From contig DF240721.1 of assembly GCA_000507305.1 (NCBI GenBank), positions 40,722-104,721 on the forward strand: a DNA stretch of 64,000 nucleotides. Reading direction: 5' to 3'. Under the pieces are notes generated by a model, which worked only from the letters and a program-made list of their open reading frames with translations, was not told the DNA's origin and ran no database searches. Of the stretch, positions 23,101 to 35,000 are shown piece by piece (within the stretch, counting starts at the first letter, position 1; the number at the start of each line of letters is the position of its first letter). This DNA comes from Breviolum minutum Mf 1.05b.01. Its lineage: Eukaryota; Sar; Dinophyceae; Suessiales; Symbiodiniaceae. The translations under genes and the position numbers were made by a program.

Positions 23101-25108
23101 ATAGAAAGCTTGGATAAATAATGGCCTGATTCTCACACTTGGGGCCAGATTTTATTGACAAAAGGGACCTAGTTACAAAAGCAAACTGCTTCTTCAAACA
23201 GATTTGGATCAGTTTTTCCCAAGTCAAACCCCTCCGGGTATTTCTTCAAAGTCCAACGGAAATCCCTCCCTGGCCCCGTTGGTTTGAAAAAAAACCATCT
23301 CCTCAACTCCCCCAACTCCCAGGCGGCCCCAATCTCAGCTGCCTCTCGGCGACTTCGTTCCTTCATCTCGCTACGCACCACGAGATCTTGAAAATCCTGG
23401 AGCTTTTCCGGTGGAGTCGGCCAGTGAAGCTGGAGGAGCTATTTGGGGGTTGCCATGCACCTACAAAAACCCTGGAAAATGTGGAACCATTTACATAAAG
23501 AACCCCCAAAATCATGGAGGTTTGGATGGTTGGTTCAGATGATGTTCCGGATTTCACTTGGGTGATGTTTAGGGTGAACCAGTCGTTAATTGTCAGGGGT
23601 GTAGATGAAGATGGAATCCTGAAATGCTTAATTAACCATTCGACTATTCCGAGGAAGGCCTTGTTGGTTGATATTCATGGTCTATGTCTATGTTGATCTT
23701 TCAGAGTGTAGTTGTGAATGTATATACCTGGCAAACAGTGTTGAAATAAAATCAGAAGTAGCGTGTACAGTAACTTGTATGTACTGTAAGTCAATAACTT
23801 TGTACAACTATAATCTCTCCTGTTGGGGCGATATATCATCACCACGCTTCTCTTCGATGCTGGTTGATCATCCAAGCACCAAGCCCACAAGTAACAGCAA
23901 TTTTGGGTCGTACCACTTCGCTGGGTGCATCCCTTTGAAAAATCAACCGCTGAATTTTCAAGAAATCAAGTTTCAGCTTGGAAAAAATCATGTTCCTGTT
24001 CATTTAGAAATTTAGGCATGATTTTCAGGTTCCAGCCCTTCATTTAGGGGGGTTGACATTCTAACTTCCGGGATCTTCTCCTTGAGGTTTCCCCCACCTC
24101 ACGGCTCAAGATACCAATGGTAGCAGGAGAGTTCTCATCCACGTACCTGGGAGACACGTCCCAATGGATGGCTCATATGAAACTGAAGGACTTTGTGAAT
24201 GTACATTCCCAAACTAAGATCACGGTAATTTCCAGCAAATTTGTTTTGCATACCACAACCCCTTTCCTCAAAGAGGAAAGGGTGATGAAACAGGAATCTG
24301 CAACTCTTTGTCACCTAGACTTCGCCGTTGGGTACACGCTGCGTGAGCGGGGTGTGTTCCACAGCATGGAGAATTCACCAAAGAGGCGGCCCGCAGTCAA
24401 ACTTCGCACAAAGACCTGGAGGCCATGTCATCCCATGCCATTGGAAGCACGGGATAACTACCAAAAAGTTGGACCAGTCTTACCTGAATGATGGCATTGC
24501 AGATTCCCATGAGAGGTCATCCATTGATGGGGGCCATGATAGTATGACTATTCTACTCTGTATTGGGAAATCTTGTCCTTGTTAAGGTTGAAAGCAACCA
24601 ATGCATCCATTTCATCATGAGGTTCAAGAGCATCTCCAAGTCTTGGTGTTTTATTTGGTAAAAACTACAGTTGCGTTGCTTTTTGATTTGTCATGTTGTC
24701 ACTGGATTTGCTGAAATTTGTGAAATTCCTCAAATCCTCCCCTTTCACACGACAGCACCTTCTCCCCATCTCCAGATTCCTAGCACCAGAGCAACACAGC
24801 AACATGCAGCAACAGTATGTGAGGGGGATACTGACGGGACTGCAGGCAAACGTCCACAAAGTGTACGAATCACTCCAGTTTTAGTATGAACTACTGTATG
24901 TATACTTGGACCCTCCAAGGGTGTCAAATTTCAGCCCCCAGGTGTGTTTTTGGTGGTTAAGGGGCTCAAATTTCAGACCCTTGGAGGATTCAGGCATTAT
25001 ATAACCAGCTACTTGCCCAGATCAGCTTGAGCTCTCTAGGATTCAACTTTTCTGGAATTTTGCCTTAAAGACAGACACTGTGCCGCGAAGGAGGACATAG
25101 GCACAATC
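20194..25108 (-). CDS. Protein with tandem cyclic-nucleotide-binding domains (cNMP-dependent kinase-like), at least 10 exons
   Basis: Exons 5' to 3': 25108-25064 (YVLLRGTVSVFK), 24415-24326 (FGEFSMLWNTPRSRSV, first phosphate-binding cassette), 23396-23343 (DFQDLVVRSEMKERSRRE linker), 23006-22939 (RRSAMLETLSDEQISQLAD), 22737-22707 (LMTKVFDSGE), 22495-22464 plus 22126-22099 (together DIVKQGDNGDEFYVILEGTC), 21924-21889 (VVEVQTGKDDVQ), 20814-20758 (ALLEKTRRSATVRAVTKVE, second cassette), 20235-20194 (VLLLKRAAFERM). Most phases match. Both cassettes keep the Arg that contacts the cyclic phosphate, so both sites could bind ligand. Domain order fits cGMP/cAMP-dependent kinases of protists. No kinase motifs were found downstream, so the protein may be regulatory only or its catalytic exons were missed. 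Short exons are missing after 24326 and before 20814. Confidence 0.82.
21047..21170. mobile_element. Family D TIR element
   Basis: TACTGTTGATGGAAGAAATC to GGATTTCTGAAGCATCGACAGTA with core GGGATAAACTACCAACCTCA; in a cyclic-nucleotide gene intron. Confidence 0.9.
21366..21474. mobile_element. Family A-like TIR element (long-core variant)
   Basis: TACCCTCTAGTAAGCTAACA with the same core (AGGAAATACATCTTCA...GGGTCC) as 56128-56238; in a cyclic-nucleotide gene intron. Confidence 0.7.
22801..22926. mobile_element. Family D TIR element filling most of an intron
   Basis: TAACTGTTGATGCTTCAGAA to GCCGGATTTCTTCC. Occupies 126 bp of the 201-bp intron 22738-22938 and ends 12 bp from exon 23006-22939. 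Confidence 0.9.
24912..24987. mobile_element. 76-bp inverted-repeat element
   Basis: CCTCCAAGGGT...ACCCTTGGAGG arms continuing through an AAATTT(C/G)AGCCCC stretch. In a cyclic-nucleotide gene intron. Confidence 0.75.
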
Positions 25109-25109
25109 C

Positions 25110-26880
25110 TCAGGGACAAGCAAACATCAAATGATCCACGGGAACCAACATGACACGTGTTGCTGGAAAGGCGTCTCCGGAAATTTGAGGTGCGGTCAGA
25201 ATTTGTGGTTCTCCGAGCATTGGCAAAATCAGTGAACCCCCTGACGTTTTGCATAGTTTTGTACTCATCTATATATACTTATATATTGGCATGGTTTTCC
25301 GTATCTTTTTTGGTGAACCTCCCATCATTTTGCATGGTTTGGTGCAATCCGACATTTTGGATGATGACACAAAAACTACATGAACTCAAAGTTTGAAGGG
25401 ACTTCAACGCTTGGTTTGGCAAACCCCTGGGATTCACCAGGAACTCACATGAATATGGAACACTTCCTTGATTCAGAACTGGAGGCCTCCAAATGACAGT
25501 TGCTGGTGCCGCATTTTTTTAATCCGGGCACCCGAACCCCTTGTGCATCTTGCTTGCATAAGAGCTCGCCTGCCCATCATGCTTCCCATTGAGTCGGGTG
25601 AGATACTAAGCCTTTGCCCTTCAAACCCAACTGACTGAGTTGATGAAAGCCGTGAAAACAAATAGCTCAAAGGCAGGAATGCATAATGACCAAGAGAACT
25701 TCCCCAACATATCCGAGGAAAGTAAACCCCTGTTTCCTGGCGCAAAGTACATATTTGGTGCATCTAACGGGTCCAAAACACTTGGAAATGCAGAACAAGT
25801 TCTCATGTCTTTTCGTCAAGGTTTCTGTGGGACATATTACTGACAAACACTTTTCTAAGAACATAAGCTGTGTATATCACAAGTCTTCTGTCTTCCCTGC
25901 ATATTCATCCTATTAATCGCAGCCAAACTGGCTTTTTCACCAAACCTTGGAGATCAACCACATAAACTTGGGATCAATCGTGCGAGGTCACTGGCCCCAT
26001 AAAGGTTCCCTTACGTGTTGGGAACTCATCTGAAGAACTTGATAAGATTGGTGAAGCTTCTCTGATACTACACCCCTGCAAATTAACGGCTGGAACCTAA
26101 AAAAAAAACACCCAACTGAAAGGAAAATCATCTTCCAAGTTGCTCCATTTTTGGGGTTCCATGGACCTAATTTTCCGGGGTGATATCCTCCAAATTTTTG
26201 GGTTATCAACGGTGAAAAAAAAAATCCCTATCCCATCTTCCAGCCACATGTGCATGTGACAATGGCTGCGTGTACGTCGCACATTTTCTCGCGTCGTGTG
26301 TTTTTTTTTTTGCTTGGTTTTGCTAAGGGAGGATCCTATACCATCCTATACCAACTATACCTATACCAAATGCAAAATGCCCTCGAAAAATGCAGAGATC
26401 TATAGACAAAAGACGTGGACTTTTGCCAAAGCGTCTGGAAATATTCGGCGTGAAACTTCCAGGATCGACCTCCTCGGCGAACCACCTGGTGACATCAACA
26501 GCCTCTGTACCCCACACGATACCACCCACAAGTTGAGTTTGGATCTTTGATTTCCATGAAGGGAAAGCGTTGCTTGAATTTAACAGGGAACATGAATGAT
26601 GTTCCCCAGTGTGACAAGCCATACAACATTCGAAGTTCAAGTTGCTCAACTAGAGTACTGGTACAGGTTTGCATTCAGTTTTGCTTCATGCCTTGGGGTC
26701 GGGCTTATGCACACCAATGCTTGTTACTGACAGAAATTTCCAACAGGTCTCCTTCGTCAGTAGGGAACGTAGCCAGCCATTTCCTTGGTGAGCCCGTCCT
26801 GGTGCAGAGCAACGTACGAAAACAGCAACAAGGACGATGACACCGCCGCTGGCGACGACGCCCGCCACCGAAAACAACCG
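25110..26880. other. No firm gene; presumably 5' part of the cyclic-nucleotide gene
   Basis: Weak minus-strand coding hints at 25500-25620 (RRALMQARCTRGSGARIKKM) and 26400-26560 (VGGIVWGTEAVDVTRWFAEE). The first exons of the cyclic-nucleotide gene should lie here. Confidence 0.45.
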
Positions 26881-26960
26881 CGAGGACCACCACCACCACC
26901 ACCACCACCACCACCACCACAACCATCGTCACAACCGCGACCGCCATGATGGCCACAACC

Positions 26961-27003
<43 letters not shown>

Positions 27004-27004
27004 C
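26880..27004. repeat. CCA and CAA trinucleotide tracts
   Basis: About ten ACC/CCA units (26885-26920) and about 15 CAA units (about 26960-27003). The last epimerase exon runs into the CAA tract, where the minus strand would read Cys/Gly runs; a stop or donor just before it is more likely. Confidence 0.85.
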
Positions 27005-30000
27005 CACAACCACCAGAAATATATTTCAGGACGTCCTTGTAATATTCATCATACCATGCAATGAACTTGTTGATGCCATCCTGTAGTGATGTTGTTGGCT
27101 TGTAGTCCAACTCTTTTTCGGCCTCTGGACGTCTTCAGGAACATGGGACTTTGCCCAAGATGTGGCACAAATGAATCAAAAACACAGCTACTCGTCGGGA
27201 TGTCGTTGAAGATATCTTGCAGCCCTTTGTTACTTTGTTAATACCCATCTTCTTCAAAAAGATATGGTCTTGGTATGTCTTGGTCCAGTTGCACTCTCCC
27301 CTCAACGCGGACCAATCCATATCAATCCATGTTCAACAGGACACAACGCCGTCGCTCAAACGCATGACGAGATGCCAGAGACACGTCTGCACTGGTTTTG
27401 AGCACATCCCCTGTGGGCGGCATGGGCACATAATTCTTAATGGCCTTCTTCCCAATGGCTCTCCTGATGCACAATGAACAGGAGGTTGGCGCATTAAGGT
27501 ATAGGAAATCCAACTAAAATCACACCTACGAAGTATATGGGTGTTTCCAAAAATAAAGGTACCCCAAAATGGATGGTTTATAATGGAAAACCCTAGTAAA
27601 ATGGATGATTTGGGGGTACCACTATTTTCGGAAACATTCATATCTACATCATCTGAGCAGCTGACATGACAAGCTACACCATTTCGGTAGATGAATTATA
27701 TATGAACTTTCAAGTGCTTCCCGCCCCCCTCCCTTGTGACAAATTTTGACCACGAATCTACCATTTCCACCAAGCATCTCGAGGCATTCGATCATATAGG
27801 TGACGGTCACTGGATCCTTGTTCCCCAAGTTGTAGACCTGTGACTTTTGCGACTTCCCAGCAAGGCACTACAAAAATATCCTTGGCACTACTGTTGATGG
27901 CAACCAGAAATCCGGCGTGATCTCAGCAGTTGAGGCTGGTAGGTAGTTGAAATCCCATTATTTTGCCAGAGTTTTATACATCCAAAAGGTGGTTGGCCTT
28001 GGGATTTCTGAACCATCAATATGGGGAAAATTCTGTTCGGTTTGGAGATGGAGATATTGCAAGAAGCAGTATCTCCAGTCATGAAAAGACCACCCTGGGG
28101 CGTTTCAGCACCTTGGGGTATAACAGACTCTCATCTACTTTGCAGGTGGGCCTTTTTGCTTCCCAAGAGCCAATGATGTGTGTTTTTTAATGGTAATTTC
28201 AGAATTCATGCGGGAAAATAGATTCAAAATATGGCAAAGACTTTTGTATTGAAGTGGTCTCAGTTATTGTCAACCCACTGCTTCAAATCATTGATGGACT
28301 TGATCGACTTTTACCACCATCACGGCTTCCAAACCGCAAGGAGCTCACGGCTTTCAACAGAAATCTGGATGCTGATAGAGTCCGTAAATCCATCAACTTC
28401 ATCTCAGTGTCAATCAACAAATCCTTTAAAAATCATTTAAACATCCCTTTCAGCCCGTCAACAAGGATAGGTATGATACATGCTTCAGTGGATATACATA
28501 TATATATATATATAAATATACATTCCCAATTTTTTCTCATCTTTTCGAAGCCTTGAAATGTGCCGTTTCCTTGGTCGATGCTGGGATGCGATCCACTGAC
28601 GCAACACAACCGTTGACAATGTCATCGATGTAGGTGAAGTCACCTTAGCCGTGAAGCTGACAGATTCTGCAGAGCCGTAAGACCTGTAAGAAACACCTGT
28701 AAGCACCTGAGATGTATCAAAATGTATCCAACTCATAATCAAGCTAATATAGACATGATAAAGCAAATGATTTTTCAGAAATTGCTTCAGTCAAGTATCA
28801 AAGAACAAAAATCTGGCGGTTGAAATTGCTAGAGATTGCAATTTGAGACTTGCTGGTGAGTTCTTAAAGGGTCCAGGTTTAGGACTGGGGAAGGCCCCAA
28901 ACCATTGCAGGATATATCTGCGTATATTTGCATATCGTGCATATATATATATATACATATATATGATGTATGCTATGTATATATATATATATATGTGTGT
29001 GTGTTTAAATGTGTATATATTTTTGGCTCTCAAATGACGAGCTTAATGGGTTGTTTTAACCGGAACTGTACACTAAAGAAATTGGTGAGACATCCCCTGG
29101 CAGCTGTACACATGAGGACGGAGAGGATTGGATAGTGTGAGGTGTAGAAGGGGGAGTGAAGTGATTTGGTGGTGTTTGTGGTGTAGACCGAAGCACCTGA
29201 GATGCAGTATGACGGGCAAGAAGAATTCTTAAGAACATACGATGAGTATCCCGAAAACATTTAGGCCATTGGGTACCTACCAGACTAAAGAGACGTAAAA
29301 GGTTGGAATACGCGCTGCGAATATTATCCCATCTAGGACAGCGCCAAAAGATATGTTCGGCGGTTTCGTCACAAATATTACAATATGGGCAAACAGGACT
29401 AGAAACAAGTTTGGACCTATAAATGCGATAAGCATGATCAAGTGAACCAGTAAGAACGTGGCGCATTACTGCCTGATGAATGGGATTTTGAAGGGATAGA
29501 TAGTAAGCTCTAGTACTTACCACATCAATGAGTTGTGTTTGCCCCAAACAATCCTGCCTACGTTGTGAGGCTTTAGCCAAGTAAAACTGTCGATATGAGT
29601 CACGAATGGCATGTTTAAGGGCACATAGGTCATCATCAACAGAATAAGCAACATTGTGGACAACAAAAACAAAGGGATCCTCAAAACAAAAACCAAGATG
29701 CTTAGCAGCAGAACGCAAACGGAAAAAAAAACCATCTCAAGTGTAAAGTATCATACCACAGTTGTGAAAGATGGGTGCGCTGACGTACATGAGTATGTCG
29801 AACATACAACAAGTATTCGATAACATGTCGGTAATTGAGAAAGAGGTGGGGGGACAAAAGGTGTCCTGGGGTAACAAGAGCAAACAAGGCTTCACGACAG
29901 ACCCATGTACTACGTTTGGGAACGAGGATAGCAGTGATAGCATGTTTAAGAGAAGTATTTTGAGAACAGCTCATATCACAAGAAAGAGCAAAGTGGTTAT

Positions 30001-32006
30001 AGCAGGATGAAACAAGAGAGGAAGCGATAAGAAACAACATAGGGCAATGCGCACGAAGCAGTACAGCTTTATCGGTACTAGAGAGTGAGGCATCGTAAGG
30101 AACGCCAACATCTAGACGCTTGCATTGATTGGACAACGCCCAAAAGCAGGAGGCGCAGGCAGGTACCTGCACGGTGCACCCGCCTCATTGTCACCGAAAA
30201 GGCGAATGAGGGTATTTCCGTCACCTCCCTGTTTTCGCCAGTCTCCGTTGTGCCAGTCAAGGTCACAGCAAGGAACGCGCCAAGTCGCCGCTGGATATAC
30301 TGGCGATAATTTTCTGTGCTCCTTGATGCCTTGGCATCGCTCACCATGAGCATGGACATCATTGTAAACCATTCCATTTTCTGTTCCTCCTTGGTCGCAC
30401 CAGTCTTCACAAGGTTGTGAAACCTTTCAAATTTCTCTGTAACCTCGCTGATGGTCCTAATCTCCTCCGTAATCTCAAGTTTCCGATCATCGTCACCTTC
30501 CTCTTCTTCTTCTTTGTGCTCAAGAACCGCGAGCTGCTTCTTGCATGCCTCGACCTCACCAGCGTAGCTTTTCAGTGTGGCGGTACCCGTGACAAGCTCC
30601 CCCATCATCGGCAATTCAGGAGCACCAATCTCAACGGTTTCCACCTGTATGGACGATTTTAAGAGGTGGTTCTTCACGTCAGCGTTTGAGAAGTCCACAC
30701 CGCCGCTGATTGCCAGGTGAGTCATGAGAATACCGACAGAGGTCTCGGTATCGATCGCCTCTTCTGTTGATCGCGCATACGTTCGCTGAAGCAGCAGCAA
30801 CCTGAGGGCGTTTTCTGGTCTTCCCTCGCCTCTCACCACAGGAATGCACACGCAGAGGCTCCCCAAGGCAAGCTTTATTGCTCGTAGCCACCCTTGGTGC
30901 CACTGGGTGGGTAAAATCGATATTCATCCGAGCCAGAGATCCCAGGGCTGCATTCTTCCTTTCGGTGTTAGCCTTCTTGATCAGTGCGGACACCGACACT
31001 TCTGCTGGCTTTGAGAGAGCCATTATGTCAGCAGACGTAGGGAGCTGGAATCTGGATCACTGAGAATGGAAAGTTGTACCTTGAGCCAAAGCAATGATTG
31101 AAAGACAAACCGCAAGCCTCAAGTTGGCCATCCCCTCTGTCAGAAGATGGCAACCATCCTCTCAATAGGCTTTCCAACATGTGAAAAGAAACGGCTTTCC
31201 GTTTTTGAAGCATTACTACATAAGGAAGAGTACTCATTTAATATCAGGGTCAAAGGTAGATAAGGGGCAACTCTCCAAGAGTAGGGGCAACTCTCCAAGA
31301 GTAGGGGCAACTCTCTAAGATTAGGGGCAACTCTCCAAGAGTAGTTTAGTGCAGGGGGGGTTACAAGACATCAAGTCTCATGGCAACCGTCAACCATCTG
31401 ATATCACAATATCGTTATACTGATTGGGTCATAGGGATTCTTACATCACCTTCGTGGTAAATCCCTATTAATCCCTATATAACTGGGTAGGATTTCATCA
31501 CCTATATACAGCTCATTTCATGCTGCCAGGCTGCGTTCCAACTCAGATCCCCCTGGCCCTTGGAAGATCTTCAAGGCTTCGCCTTTCCGGGAAAACTTAC
31601 GGTGGATGAATGGATCATGTAGGGAGGAACAAAAACAGCAAATGTAATCCTTTGAAAACAATAAATATAAAACACGACTACTTATGATATAAATTCATAA
31701 ATGTGTATAACGCGTGTGTGCTGCACAAAGATATGTTCATATACAGAAAAGTAATTAGTTCAATTTCAAGTTAGCAAAAACTTCCGGCCAACCTCTCTCA
31801 GCACCGTGCCGCACCGGGTGCCTTTGTGTATCTTGACGGTGGCCGAGAAGGCGAACATGTCAGGACGACCCCATGGGCCATAAACAGTGAAGAAACGCAA
31901 GCCAGTCCTCAGCATGCATCCCAAGGCTCCCAAGGCCATAGGTGGTGGGTGCTGATGGTTAGCTAATTTTCATGGTGACCCGGTGGTTGCAAATTCCTGG
32001 TGGTGA

Positions 32007-32051
<45 letters not shown>

Positions 32052-35000
32052 TGCCAACTCGCAGTCACTAACCAACAAGGTACAACTTTCAACTTCAACC
32101 TCTTTGCAGAACCTTCAGGGGGTCCTCCCTATCTCCACTGCTTGAAAACCAGGAGTTTCCAACTTACAGATTCATGCATTGGCAGTGTTGAGTGGTTTTG
32201 ACACAAGGAGCCATCATCCCGGTGGTTGGCAACCGAAGCACATGGATAGTCCATAGATGTGATGATAGGTGTGCGCAATCATCTCGTTCCTGAGGTTTTT
32301 TTTGGAAAAAGGATCAACCCAACAATTTGGAATTCCAAATGTAACAGAAATTCAACCTCTCAAGGGACAAGTGGGTGTACCCCTAACAGGGCTTATATAA
32401 GGACTTCCCATAGGGGTACGCTGGTAGGGGTACATCCAACCATCCCCTGAACCTCAAAATAAACAAGCACCAAAAAATACCACCTTCTCTCCTGTTTTTG
32501 TTTCCAAGTCATAAGGGTCGTTTGGAAGCGATCATATTGACGTCCAAGGTTCGCCTTCTTGGTGGCTGCATAAAGGCTAGCAGGTTTATCCTAGGGCGAC
32601 TGATACAAGGCAAATTGCAGTGGGTCATTTCTGTTGCTTCTTTGAGACAACCAAATGTCCAAAGGCAGTTTCTTTGGAAAAAAATTAGGCTCCTATACAG
32701 TTATTATCAACCTAAAGGCCTAAAGGTAACAAAATATGCAACATTAGATACACAAATTGCAGCACGCAAGTACAAGTATATCAGGCATATCTGGGCAATT
32801 TATGAAATCAATCCCTTTACAAACATGTTTCGGCCATTTTGGGGTCCGGATTCCCTTACTTTTCACTCACCACCCTTTGGGGGAAATTCCCGACCGGCGG
32901 GAACTGGTCGTTAATGCCTTCGAAACTCCACCTGATGCGCCTCAGAGAAAGGACTCACCTGAGCTTCCAGCGAAGGTGGAAGCGGCTGAAAAATAGGAAA
33001 ACCAGGTCTTCAGCTAACTCCCCACGACTTTTTTTCAAATGGATGTTCATTTTTTTGATTGGAAATAAATGTTGTTGTTGAATGATTCGTTGAATTTGTC
33101 AGTTTTGAGCTGCCATCCATTTGAGGTGCGATGGTACCATCGGAACTCATGGCTCATGGGACCCACCACCCGTCGCACCATTCGCCAAAGATACTGTATT
33201 GAGACCATACACTGAACTGGACGAGGCATACACCACCCGTGGTTGGGGGTCACCTCTGAGACAGAGTTGTGCGGGTAGTTCCAGATGTTGATGATGTTGT
33301 TGATGATGATGATGATGATGATGTTGATGACAATGAATGGCTGAATTAATCCATTTTATTGCAGTTTCATCGAAAAGGAGCGTGGACAGAGAGCGCACAT
33401 GTTTTCCACTGTTTTCCTACATGAGGCATCCGAGAAAAACAAAACATGACATGCTGTTACGCCACCTATGGATGTAGCACTAGGTTAATCTTGCATTTGA
33501 TCTACTCGGTCCCTAGGTGAAGAGCCGTAACCAAAGCCAATGTGCAATACCTTGCAATACCCAAGGCTCCCCGGCCTACAGCCCTCCAATTTTTTCAAAC
33601 GGATCTCTATCAGATATTGAAGCACCAAATCTTGGATTTTGTTTGGAGGTTTCAACGAACTTCTTTTTTGGAGGTTGGCATTCCAAGAGTTCCATGATGT
33701 CCTCAAGCAATTTTATAGCCCTGGCATTTTTTACCATTCACCCAACTTACTTGTCCAAAATCCCGGATTTAACCCAAACGTTAGAAGTCCTTTTAGGCAA
33801 TTTTGACTCGATTATCACAATGGGAATGACCTCATCTCGCCCACGTAGAAAAATCCCCATGCACTACGTATATTTATTTCAAAAAAAAACGAAAACTTGG
33901 GGATGTTTGGCTTTTCACCCAACACGTCTTCTTCAGCGTCCAAGGATCAAAATCGGCAAGCCTCCAAAAGTTGAACAAAGCCTCTCAAATCGAAAGGATT
34001 TGTCAGATGTTGAAAGGTAGGACTACAGTCTCTCAAACCAACATGGCCACTAAAAATACGCCCCCCGAAGTTTAACAAACGAGTTTACCCCTGAAAAGCA
34101 TTAAATTAGGGGGGCCCACCACCTCCAACCCCACCCCAACCCCAACATATCCAACCATCATCGCCTGCCACATTCGACGCTACATAGGAGGCAGGATCCT
34201 TGGTGGCATAGCGCACACCTGCCTGAGCCGCCAGTGCCAGAATGTGAGTCACCTTGTACTCCTGTAAGATGTGATCCAACATACCTCGGTCGGGGGCTGG
34301 CCGTTGCTGCCAGGGGTGCTGGATGACAGTTGCTACTTGCTGAATCCTGATTTGTGTTGCACTTTGGTTCACTACTTTTCACAAGAACCATCAGTGAGTC
34401 ACCGGTTAAACTGCCAAGAGACTTCGGTCATTTAAATCTGCTTGAAAGGTGTAAACACCTTCCTTCTCGAGGGCTTGTGCACGATCATACTTGATGCCCA
34501 CAGGATAATAGGGATTGAAATTGTCAAGTCCCAGTACTCCATCGCCACGTTTTTTAAAGAACTTCGCACAATGAAAGCCTGGAGGGTGGAGAAATGATGA
34601 GATTTTTCTGCAGAAGGTGAAGGATGTTGGGGGGTAAGAAGTTGCCCCTCAAACATGATCGATGAAGGCAAATTTAGCGTGTGACTAAGGTGCGTACGTA
34701 GCACATTGAAAACGAAAGAATTGAATATATCAAGTCAAATCTAGTCGGTAAATCCATGTGCCTTTTTGAGAGGGTTTTGCATATTGCATATACAAAGTGT
34801 CATGTGAGACTAATATCTGTCACACTCTATATCTCTATAATGTCAACCGCTGATGGACCTTCAGCTCTCTTTCAACAAAAAGTGATGAGTTGCTACTAAG
34901 AGGGAACCCTCTTTGATGAGACAGCCAGGGTCTATTCGTTCTGATGTTCAAATTCTCCCACGGAGTCTGCCGACCCTCCATTCATGCACTCCTCCCACCC

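Noticed and set aside
26705..27013. Poly-Val and Cys/Gly-run frames 3' of the epimerase
   Set aside because: Repeat translation; the epimerase C-terminus normally ends near WYxEYY, before this tract.
31263..31342. Direct repeats considered as CRISPR-like
   Set aside because: Units are contiguous without spacers and the genome is eukaryotic.
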